Shown one piece after another: positions 1 to 4,828 of a DNA stretch of 5,317 bases (within the stretch, counting starts at the first letter, position 1; each line of letters begins with the position of its first letter). The notes beneath the pieces were generated by a model, which worked only from the letters and a program-made list of their open reading frames with translations, ran no database searches and was not told where the DNA came from. The DNA lies in NCBI GenBank assembly GCA_046757925.1, contig JBHHZE010000108.1:1-5317 (forward strand). The letters run 5' to 3'. The position numbers and the translations under genes are program-made. Origin of the DNA: JAZDCZ01 sp046757925 (GTDB taxonomy: Bacteria; Gemmatimonadota; Gemmatimonadetes; Gemmatimonadales; GWC2-71-9).

Positions 1-334
1 CGCCAAGTTTTCGAAGGAATTCTACACCAAACTCGGCCACGGGATCGCCGATGAGCTGGTAGACTGGTTCAACAAAGTGGATACAACGTACCGCTCAGAG
101 TTCAGAGAGTTGTTCGAGGTCAACTTCGCGCGTTTCGATGCGAAGCTGGAGCAGCGGCTTGCGGAGATCAAGGCCGAGTTGCGTGAGGAGATCGCGACCC
201 TACGTACGGAGTTGCGCGAGGAGATCGCTGCGCTGCGCACCGAGTTTTCGGGGCTCGAGGCCGGGCTCGTCAAGTGGATGTTCCTGTTCTGGGTGGGGAC
301 GTTGGGGACGGTGGTGGCGCTGATCAAGTTGTAG
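1..334 (+). CDS. Coiled-coil protein with C-terminal membrane helix (5' truncated)
   Basis: The reading frame is open from base 2 to a TAG at 332-334, giving 110 visible residues; the start lies upstream of the window. A GTG at 77 is a possible internal start, but the 25 residues before it (KEFYTKLGHG, DELVDWFNK) look like genuine protein and continue smoothly, so I treat the gene as truncated by the window edge. The N-terminal part is helical. The middle is a charged coiled coil built on 11-residue units (LEQRLAEIKAE, LREEIATLRTE, LREEIAALRTE). The last 20 or so residues (KWMFLFWVGTLGTVVALIKL) form one hydrophobic segment ending at the C-terminus. This resembles small tail-anchored coiled-coil proteins of unknown function found in several bacterial phyla; the resemblance is from memory. 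An oligomerising membrane-attached role is inferred. No strong terminator follows. Confidence 0.75.
   Translation, partial: AKFSKEFYTKLGHGIADELVDWFNKVDTTYRSEFRELFEVNFARFDAKLEQRLAEIKAELREEIATLRTELREEIAALRTEFSGLEAGLVKWMFLFWVGTLGTVVALIKL
179..244 (+). repeat. Two tandem 33-base units encoding an 11-residue coiled-coil repeat
   Basis: Bases 179-211 and 212-244 encode LREEIATLRTE and LREEIAALRTE, which differ at one residue. The DNA copies differ mostly at third codon positions, so this is an older in-frame duplication kept at protein level. The preceding 11 residues (LEQRLAEIKAE) are a more diverged third unit. Confidence 0.8.
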
Positions 335-552
335 CAACGAGTCATCTGTTCCAGCTCGTTCCCAGATCGGCCCGTCGGTGACACGCGGCCTCAATATCGT
401 TAGTGGGTCCGGACCGACATCACGCCATTGCTGAAAAGCCGGTGTAGCCTCGGCGGATGGCGCCCTAGCGGTAAAGCCCCGCGGCCTAGATTTTATGTCC
501 ATGCTCCTACACTCGATGGTAACCCCAGCCAGGCCGTTGGTACGACGGCCCC

Positions 553-556
553 AAGG
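553..556 (+). promoter_or_regulatory. Ribosome binding site deciding the kinase start
   Basis: AAGG lies 9 bases before ATG 566 and is the only Shine-Dalgarno-like match near a candidate start. It favours 566 over the upstream TTG at 428. The match is short. Confidence 0.45.
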
Positions 557-565
557 TCTCGTGGC

Positions 566-1726
566 ATGACCGACACAGCCCGGCTCTGTGCCGCCTGCGA
601 ACGGCACCTGAACCCCGACGACCAGTACTGTGCCAGGTGCGGCACGCCGACGCGCAGCAACGACGATTCCGATGCCACGCTCGTCGTCGGAGCAGGGTCC
701 GAGGACTCCAATTCGGCCGGCGGCGATAGCGAGGTGACCATCCCCGACGAAATGCCGCCATTACCGCCGCCACCCTCAGGGGCCAGCTTCAGGGAGCGGC
801 TTCAGCACGTACTCGGTACCCAATTCCAAATCCTCTCCTTCCTCGGCCAGGGTGGTTTCGCCCGCGTATACAAGGCGCGGGACCGGCGACTCGACCGGAT
901 CGTGGCCATCAAGGTGATTCAACCCAATCTGGTCGGGACGGAACTGTTCATGGAGAGTTTCCGCAACGAGGGCATCGCCTTGGCGAAGCTCCGCCACCCC
1001 GGGATCGTCCCGATCTACGACATTCGCGAGCGGGGAGGATTGATCTACTACATCATGCCGTTCGTGCAGGGGGGTACCCTCGAGCAGCGGCTGGACCGGG
1101 GGCGACTGCCGCCCTATGAGTCGAGGCGCATCTTGAGCGAGCTGACGGACGCGCTGGCGGCGGCCCACCGGGCCAACATGGTCCACCTGGACATCAAACC
1201 GGACAACGTGTTCCTGGAGGGAGACCTCCAGAAGGTGCTGTTGGTGGATTTCGGGATCGCCGTGGCACTCACGGAGACGGTACCGGAATCGTCGGCCGGA
1301 CCGGTAGTCGGTACGCCTACGTACATGTCGCCGGAGCAAGCGCAGGGACTGCCGGAAATCGACCACCGGTCGGACATCTACTCGTTGGGCGTGCTCGGAT
1401 ATCGCATGCTCATGGGGCGGCCCCCGTTCATCGGGCCGGACGCCAGTGACATTCTCAGGAAGCACGTCGAGGAGCCACCGGTGCCCATCCGCGAGATCAA
1501 CCCCACGATTCCGGTGGATTTCGCGGAAGCTATCATGCGATGTTTGAAAAAGGATCCGTGGGACCGGTTCTCTACCGCGAAGGAACTGGGCAGCGCACTC
1601 GAATCGGTGACGTTCTTCAGCGGCCGGGGAGAGACCGCGCCGAGCGAGGCGTCCTCGGGGATACCCTACATCATCGTCGCTCTCATCGCCGTGGTCGCGC
1701 TGTTCATCGGGATACTGGTGGGGTAA
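566..1726 (+). CDS. Zinc-ribbon, membrane-anchored Hanks-type Ser/Thr protein kinase
   Basis: This 386-residue protein kinase should transfer phosphate from ATP to Ser/Thr of unknown substrates at the cytoplasmic membrane face. I chose ATG 566 because AAGG (553-556) lies 9 bases upstream and the zinc ribbon follows at once; the frame is open to TTG 428 but that extension is low-complexity. Residues 8-26 are a zinc ribbon (CAAC...CARCG). Residues 30-75 are an acidic then proline-rich linker. The kinase domain spans about 87-350: glycine loop GQGGFARV (94-101), Lys116 in VAIK, likely helix-C Glu135, catalytic loop HLDIKPDN (207-214, Asp209), DFG (228-230), GTPTYMSPE (249-257), Asp270 and Arg334. 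A single membrane helix (about 366-385) ends the protein, so no outside sensor such as PASTA is present. Oddity: HLD replaces the usual HRD. The downstream 132-residue gene is probably in the same operon. Confidence 0.95.
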   Translation: MTDTARLCAACERHLNPDDQYCARCGTPTRSNDDSDATLVVGAGSEDSNSAGGDSEVTIPDEMPPLPPPPSGASFRERLQHVLGTQFQILSFLGQGGFARVYKARDRRLDRIVAIKVIQPNLVGTELFMESFRNEGIALAKLRHPGIVPIYDIRERGGLIYYIMPFVQGGTLEQRLDRGRLPPYESRRILSELTDALAAAHRANMVHLDIKPDNVFLEGDLQKVLLVDFGIAVALTETVPESSAGPVVGTPTYMSPEQAQGLPEIDHRSDIYSLGVLGYRMLMGRPPFIGPDASDILRKHVEEPPVPIREINPTIPVDFAEAIMRCLKKDPWDRFSTAKELGSALESVTFFSGRGETAPSEASSGIPYIIVALIAVVALFIGILVG

Positions 1727-1835
1727 CCGGTAGAACGCGGCGGCTGGCGCGATATCCCGCCGACCGTTATAGATCTTCAGGCGAACGGACCGGCTAACCC
1801 CGTACCTCGAATCACGCAAAGGACAGACTGCCACG

Positions 1836-2234
1836 ATGCTCGATAGACCGAAACGCCGCATCAGATTCGTTGAATGCGGAATCCGAGACCAGGGTGACCG
1901 AATCGAAACCAGAGTCGCGCTGGTCGATGGTGACACGCCGTTTGAGGGAAGGGTGGAGCGAGCGAACGGAGAAGGTGGGATTCCGAGGGCGGTGGCCGAA
2001 GCGACGTTGGAAGCGCTCCGTCAGGCGTACGGTCTCGAGGCCGATCAGGTGACGTTGAAGGATGTGGTTCTGTTCGATATCGGCGGACATCCCGCGGTGG
2101 CGACGTCGATTCTCACAACTGTTGGTGGCGAGCGGCAGAGCCTCTTCGGGCTGTCGCAGATCGTCGATGACCAAGGCCAGGCAGCGGCCCTGGCGGTGTT
2201 GGGTGCCACGAACAGGTTCTTTGGCAACGGGTGA
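1836..2234 (+). CDS. Small alpha/beta protein of unknown function next to the kinase
   Basis: This 132-residue soluble protein starts at ATG 1836, preceded by AAAGGA (1818-1823) at a somewhat long spacing of 12 bases. It has no signal sequence or membrane helix. The sequence suggests two related halves, each with beta strands followed by an Ala-rich helix: about residues 25-65 (TRVALVDG, FEGRVERANG, then AVAEATLEALRQAY) and about 77-129 (DVVLFDIGGHPAVATSI, LFGLSQIV, then AAALAVLGATNRFF). From memory, the pattern resembles small proteins in Actinobacteria and related groups with a LeuA C-terminal-like alternation of strands and helices, but I cannot name a family. It lies 109 bases after the kinase, on the same strand with no clear terminator between, so co-transcription and a role as kinase partner or substrate are plausible inferences. 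A structured repeat begins 42 bases after its stop. Confidence 0.8.
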   Translation: MLDRPKRRIRFVECGIRDQGDRIETRVALVDGDTPFEGRVERANGEGGIPRAVAEATLEALRQAYGLEADQVTLKDVVLFDIGGHPAVATSILTTVGGERQSLFGLSQIVDDQGQAAALAVLGATNRFFGNG

Positions 2235-2284
2235 GTCGGGCCTTGGCCCATTGCCGGCGGTGCCGATCCCCTTGTGAGTCGGGC
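2231..2284 (+). repeat. GTGAGTCGGGC direct repeat pair (partial repeat edge)
   Basis: The 11-mer GTGAGTCGGGC occurs at 2231-2241, spanning the stop of the preceding gene, and again at 2274-2284, where it forms the left edge of the structured repeat. The first copy is followed by a short GGGCC-TT-GGCCC hairpin (2238-2249). It may be a truncated copy of the longer repeat or chance similarity. Confidence 0.45.
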
Positions 2285-2330
2285 TCTAACGAGAGCCCGC
2301 TCGGCCGAGAACAGCGTCCTTAGAGGACGC
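2276..2330 (+). repeat. Structured extragenic repeat, copy 1 (upstream of hipBA)
   Basis: This 55-base element holds three consecutive dyads. The first is an 8-bp GC-rich hairpin (CGGGCTCT 2280-2287 with AGAGCCCG 2292-2299, loop AACG). The second is a perfect 10-base palindrome CTCGGCCGAG (2300-2309). The third is a 7-bp hairpin (GCGTCCT 2314-2320 with AGGACGC 2324-2330, loop TAG). A second copy lies at 4097-4152, with 51 identical positions, four substitutions and one inserted base. It sits 42 bases after a stop codon and has no T-run, so it is not a textbook intrinsic terminator. A REP-like element, RNA-processing or Rho-linked 3' structure, or cassette boundary would all fit. Confidence 0.85.
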
Positions 2331-2405
2331 GCGGACTCGCTCCAGTGCAGCGCGCAGACAACTCACATTTCTACACCGCTATTCCATAATATAATAGTTA
2401 CAACA

Positions 2406-2436
2406 TTGCCAACTCGGCGTTAATGCCTATTATACT
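2406..2436 (+). promoter_or_regulatory. Possible upstream promoter of hipBA
   Basis: TTGCCA (2406-2411) could act as a -35 box with TATTAT (2428-2433, spacer 16) or TATACT (2431-2436, spacer 19). The -10 candidates lie inside the second operator-like motif. It is weaker than the downstream candidate. Confidence 0.35.
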
Positions 2437-2444
2437 AGTTATTA

Positions 2445-2473
2445 TTGGAATAATCATTAACAGCTATTATATT
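2445..2473 (+). promoter_or_regulatory. Likely main promoter of hipBA (sigma70-like)
   Basis: TTGGAA (2445-2450) and TATATT (2468-2473) are separated by exactly 17 bases, placing the transcription start near 2480, about 20 bases before the hipB start. The -35 box sits in the centre of the ATTATT-GG-AATAAT palindrome and the -10 box sits inside the third operator-like motif, so repressor binding would block polymerase. Confidence 0.6.
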
Positions 2474-2489
2474 AGTTTGTAACACCTAA

Positions 2490-2495
2490 GAGGAG
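2490..2495 (+). promoter_or_regulatory. Strong ribosome binding site of the antitoxin gene
   Basis: GAGGAG ends 5 bases before ATG 2501, which selects that start over the in-frame ATG at 2513. A strong site here and none of note before the toxin gene fits antitoxin excess. Confidence 0.7.
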
Positions 2496-2500
2496 AGTTT

Positions 2501-2815
2501 ATGTCTACTATAATGGGAGAAACCACAGATATTGAGATTCTCCGTGAAGTTGGCAGGCGCCTGCGGGCATACCGACTTCAGCAGAATATCAGCGTCGCGG
2601 ACGTGGCGGCACGGGCCGGTGTGAGCCCGAACACGGTCGTCAACGTCGAAGCCGGCAGAAATGCCCGGCTCCTGACCCTTGTACGCCTCCTTCGGGTATA
2701 CGGACGTCTCGAAGCGATAAACGCCTTCCTTCCTCCGCCGCAGATCTCGCCCCTACAACTTGTGAGGGAACGGGGCCGCACCCGCCAGCGCGCGCGGACG
2801 CGTAAAGATGGCTGA
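2501..2815 (+). CDS. hipB: HipB-like Xre-family antitoxin / repressor
   Basis: This 104-residue DNA-binding protein should dimerise, bind its own promoter and neutralise the HipA kinase. Residues about 14-70 are an Xre/Cro-type five-helix domain: REVGRRLRAYRLQQNIS leads into the helix-turn-helix (about 32-50, VADVAARAGVSPNTVVNVE) with the usual G40-V41-S42 turn and E50-A51-G52 close. The tail (83-104) is basic, with SPLQLVRERGRTRQRARTRK, as in many HipB-like antitoxins of the HipA-associated group. The start at ATG 2501 is supported by GAGGAG 5 bases upstream. Its last 8 bases overlap the first codons of hipA, the standard antitoxin-first arrangement with translational coupling. The AT-rich upstream region with repeated near-palindromes is the likely autoregulatory site. 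The gene symbol rests on context and domain rather than high identity to E. coli HipB. Confidence 0.88.
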   Translation: MSTIMGETTDIEILREVGRRLRAYRLQQNISVADVAARAGVSPNTVVNVEAGRNARLLTLVRLLRVYGRLEAINAFLPPPQISPLQLVRERGRTRQRARTRKDG

Positions 2816-4073
2816 GACCGCAGTGTGGGCCGAGGTCCGGATATGGCATCTGCTGGTTGGTGCCGTCGCAGAGACGGAGGATGGCCAAGTCACGTTTGAA
2901 TATGATCCGGGTTTCCGTAGACACGTGCTCGAGCTGTCACCCCTCATGTTGCCGCTCTCGACGGAGGGCCCGATCACATTCCCCGAACTTCACCGGCTGG
3001 AGGCCTTTCAGGGTTTGCCGGGCGTGTTGGCAGATGCCCTGCCCGACCGCTTTGGAAACGCCGTAATCAAGAAGTACTTCTCTGACCGAGGTAGACCCGA
3101 TGATGCGATGCGGCCGGTACAGAAGCTCCTGTACATCGGCGAGCGCGCAATGGGGGCCCTGGAATTCCACCCTCCCACGAAGATACGACGGGTCGCCGAG
3201 CGTGAGTCCCTGGAGATCGCCGAGTTGGTGGAGCAAGCTCGCGTTGTAATCGAAGGTCGACCCGAGGTCGGTATTCCGGAGATGATGCGCGTTGGCGCAT
3301 CCGCAGGAGGCGCACGGGCGAAGGCACTGATCCTGTGGAATCGTGCTGCAGAGGAGGTGCGCTCAGGGTTCGCCCTGCCGCGGGAGGGAGATGAGCACTG
3401 GATGATCAAATTCGACGGGGTTGGTGAGCTTGGCGAGCCCGACTCGACCCCAAAGCCATTCAACCGCATCGAGTTCGTGTACTCTCGCCTTGCCCGTGAC
3501 GCGGGCATTACGATGCCCGAGACCCGACTGCTCGAAGAGCACGGGCGTGGGCATCTGCTGGTCAAACGGTTCGACCGGTCCGAAACAGAGCGACTGCACC
3601 TGCACAGCCTTGGTGGCCTTCACCACATCGACTACAACTCTCCAGGGCTGTTCTCGTACGAACAGTTCTTACGGACGATCCTGGCTCTCGGGCTCGACTA
3701 CCGCGCCATGGAGCAAGCCTATCGCCGTGCCGTGTTCAACATCGTTGCCGTCAACCAAGATGATCACGTCAAGAACATCAGTTTTCTAATGGACAGGCGG
3801 GGAACCTGGCAATTCTCACCGGCATACGACCTCACCTTCGCACGAGGCACAGGGTACACAAGACATCATCAGATGACGCTGAACGGTAAGCGTGACGACT
3901 TCACCAGGGAGGATCTGCTCGAGCTTGGGGGTGCATTCGGCATCAAGCGGGACGGGAAGGACGTGATTGACGAAGTCGTCGAGGCGATGAGCGGCTGGGA
4001 AGAGTACGCCAGGGAGGCGAGGGTGCCGGCTGCAAGCATCAGGTCGATAGGTGAGCAGTTTCGTTTACTTTAA
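2808..4073 (+). CDS. hipA: HipA-family Ser/Thr kinase toxin (full length)
   Basis: This 421-residue protein belongs to the HipA kinase toxins; E. coli HipA phosphorylates glutamyl-tRNA synthetase (GltX), stalls translation and promotes persistence. The target here is unknown. The N-terminal domain (about 1-120) carries VTFEYDPGF, GLPGVLADALPDRFGN (69-84) and IGERAMGALEF (110-120), typical of the family. GASAGGARAKAL (163-174) is the glycine-rich ATP-site loop; Ser165 aligns with E. coli Ser150, the autophosphorylated residue. Lys201 (HWMIKFDG) is the likely ATP-contacting lysine. The active site NQDDHVKN (316-323) gives catalytic Asp318, and Asp341 (SPAYDLT) is the metal-binding Asp, 23 residues later as in E. 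coli (309 and 332). Length and motifs are intact, so it should be active. ATG 2808 overlaps the hipB stop by 8 bases and has only a weak ribosome site, suggesting coupled translation. A structured repeat starts 24 bases after the stop. Confidence 0.95.
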   Translation: MAETAVWAEVRIWHLLVGAVAETEDGQVTFEYDPGFRRHVLELSPLMLPLSTEGPITFPELHRLEAFQGLPGVLADALPDRFGNAVIKKYFSDRGRPDDAMRPVQKLLYIGERAMGALEFHPPTKIRRVAERESLEIAELVEQARVVIEGRPEVGIPEMMRVGASAGGARAKALILWNRAAEEVRSGFALPREGDEHWMIKFDGVGELGEPDSTPKPFNRIEFVYSRLARDAGITMPETRLLEEHGRGHLLVKRFDRSETERLHLHSLGGLHHIDYNSPGLFSYEQFLRTILALGLDYRAMEQAYRRAVFNIVAVNQDDHVKNISFLMDRRGTWQFSPAYDLTFARGTGYTRHHQMTLNGKRDDFTREDLLELGGAFGIKRDGKDVIDEVVEAMSGWEEYAREARVPAASIRSIGEQFRLL

Positions 4074-4096
4074 GTATCTCCCGCGGCTGGCGTTAG

Positions 4097-4152
4097 GAGT
4101 CGGGCTCTGACAAGAGCCCGCTCGGCCGAGACCAGCGTCCTCAAGAGGACGC
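4097..4152 (+). repeat. Structured extragenic repeat, copy 2 (downstream of hipBA)
   Basis: This copy matches 2276-2330 in the same orientation. It keeps the 8-bp hairpin (4101-4108 with 4113-4120, loop GACA), the palindrome CTCGGCCGAG (4121-4130) and the 7-bp hairpin (4135-4141 with 4146-4152, loop CAAG). It lies between the converging 3' ends of hipA and the minus-strand lipoprotein-like gene, where it could serve as a 3' structure for both transcripts. No T-run follows on either strand. Confidence 0.85.
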
Positions 4153-4210
4153 ACCTCTATTCCTTGCCCAAGATTCGACATTCCAATGCCCCGGGGTAGG
4201 ATAGGTGCTT

Positions 4211-4771
4211 CTAGGGGATCCACTTGATCAAGACGTACGAACCCTGGAAGCCCTGGCTGCCAGCGTTCGACACCGGTATCGCGCGAGGCGTCCCCGAAGA
4301 CCCTTCGAAAGTCGCTCGCTCCGATATCGTTATTATCGCGTCGGCCCCCAACGAATCCGCAACGCCTCGGACCGTGTTGCGCCAGCAGTCATCGGCGCAC
4401 CGGGCAGTGACCGAGTAAGCCTTTCCCGAGCACACGGTTGTCGATGACACGATACCGGAAAGAGTCTCACAATCGGTGTCCTTTTCCTTCACTTTGAGAG
4501 GCGTTTCGGTGTGCCGCCAATACAGGAACCCTATTGTATCGTGCGCTGCGCTTGGAGCCTCTTGAAACACCCGGACTCGGCGGCCCCGGTCGACCCACAC
4601 CGCCGGTAATTCTCTGCTCTCACCGCTCGCGACAAGCTGTCGCTGGCCACCCTCCGGCTCGCCGCTGTCGATCGTCCACGAAAGGTTGTAAGGCGACTTC
4701 GCCGCACACGCGACACACAGGACCAACGGTTCAAAGACCAGCACCGCTCCCACAACCATTTTCGCAAGCAT
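4211..4771 (-). CDS. Secreted or lipid-anchored protein of unknown function
   Basis: This 186-residue minus-strand protein starts at ATG 4771, where GGAGG (4785-4781) lies 9 bases upstream; the frame extends to 4816 but that start lacks such a site. The N-terminus (MLAKMVVGAVLVFEPLVLC, then VACAAKS) looks like a signal peptide: Lys4, a hydrophobic stretch, then small residues. Cys22 in CVAC or Cys19 might be lipidated, but neither is a standard lipobox, and Glu14 inside the hydrophobic core is unusual. The mature part has four cysteines (101, 114, 125, 129), enough for two disulfides. The C-terminal part contains GVADSLGADAIITISE and later GFQGSYVLIKW; the GADAI pattern recalls small surface lipoproteins of the RcsF/DUF4156 style, a weak resemblance. 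The gene converges on hipA, with the structured repeat between them. Function is not recognised. Confidence 0.72.
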   Translation of the reverse strand: MLAKMVVGAVLVFEPLVLCVACAAKSPYNLSWTIDSGEPEGGQRQLVASGESRELPAVWVDRGRRVRVFQEAPSAAHDTIGFLYWRHTETPLKVKEKDTDCETLSGIVSSTTVCSGKAYSVTARCADDCWRNTVRGVADSLGADAIITISERATFEGSSGTPRAIPVSNAGSQGFQGSYVLIKWIP

Positions 4772-4780
4772 CGGACAACT

Positions 4781-4785
4781 CCTCC
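4781..4785 (-). promoter_or_regulatory. Ribosome binding site deciding the start of the secreted protein
   Basis: On the minus strand GGAGG lies 9 bases before ATG 4771, the best Shine-Dalgarno match in this region. It rules in favour of the start that puts the signal peptide at the N-terminus. Confidence 0.7.
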
Positions 4786-4811
4786 AGACGACGGTACGGC
4801 ATACCGGAGTC

Positions 4812-4828
4812 GTCAACGGCTGGTTGAC
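4812..4828. promoter_or_regulatory. Inverted repeat upstream of the secreted-protein gene
   Basis: GTCAAC (4812-4817) and GTTGAC (4823-4828) are perfect 6-base arms around a 5-base spacer, beginning 41 bases upstream of ATG 4771. It could be an operator or a small leader hairpin. No good -10 box is found at a proper distance from the TTGAC on the minus strand. Confidence 0.3.

Larger units (their letters stand above)
2384..2477 (+). promoter_or_regulatory. Putative HipB operator array (three copies of CTATTATAYTAG-like motif)
   Basis: CTATTATACTAGTT (2427-2440) and CTATTATATTAGTT (2464-2477) match at 13 of 14 bases, 37 bases apart. An inverted copy (TAATATAATAG, 2387-2397) is an exact reverse complement of 2464-2474. 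The motif CTATTATATTAG is itself a near palindrome (mismatched at one symmetric pair), as expected for a dimeric Xre-family repressor. Additional dyads are ATTATT-GG-AATAAT (2441-2454) and GTTAATG/CATTAAC (2419-2425/2455-2461). Known HipB proteins bind several operators in their own promoter; binding here is inferred. Confidence 0.6.

Noticed and set aside
336..360. AACGAG/CTCGTT inverted repeat after the coiled-coil gene as a terminator
   Set aside because: The stem is only 6 bp with a 13-base loop and there is no following T-run.
428..565. N-terminal extension of the kinase from TTG 428
   Set aside because: The extra 46 residues show no domain, the start is a rare codon without a ribosome site, and ATG 566 has one and leads directly into the zinc ribbon.
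776..1936. A 386-residue open frame on the minus strand opposite the kinase
   Set aside because: It lies antisense to a clear kinase domain, is rich in Arg, His and Pro typical of shadow frames in GC-rich DNA, and has no family features.
3008..3565. A 185-residue minus-strand open frame inside hipA
   Set aside because: The plus strand here encodes conserved HipA motifs; the antisense product is Ser/Arg/Pro-rich with no recognisable domain.
2276..4152. Integron attC sites flanking a hipBA cassette
   Set aside because: Palindromic repeats around a toxin-antitoxin unit suggest it, but RYYYAAC and GTTRRRY core sites are not present at the expected ends on either strand and no integrase is in the window.
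2276..4152. CRISPR array or insertion sequence ends
   Set aside because: There are only two copies, 1.8 kb apart, in direct orientation, with no spacers, no transposase and no clear target-site duplication.
4205..4447. Plus-strand open frames opposite the secreted-protein gene
   Set aside because: They are Arg-rich shadows of the minus-strand gene, which has a ribosome site and signal peptide.
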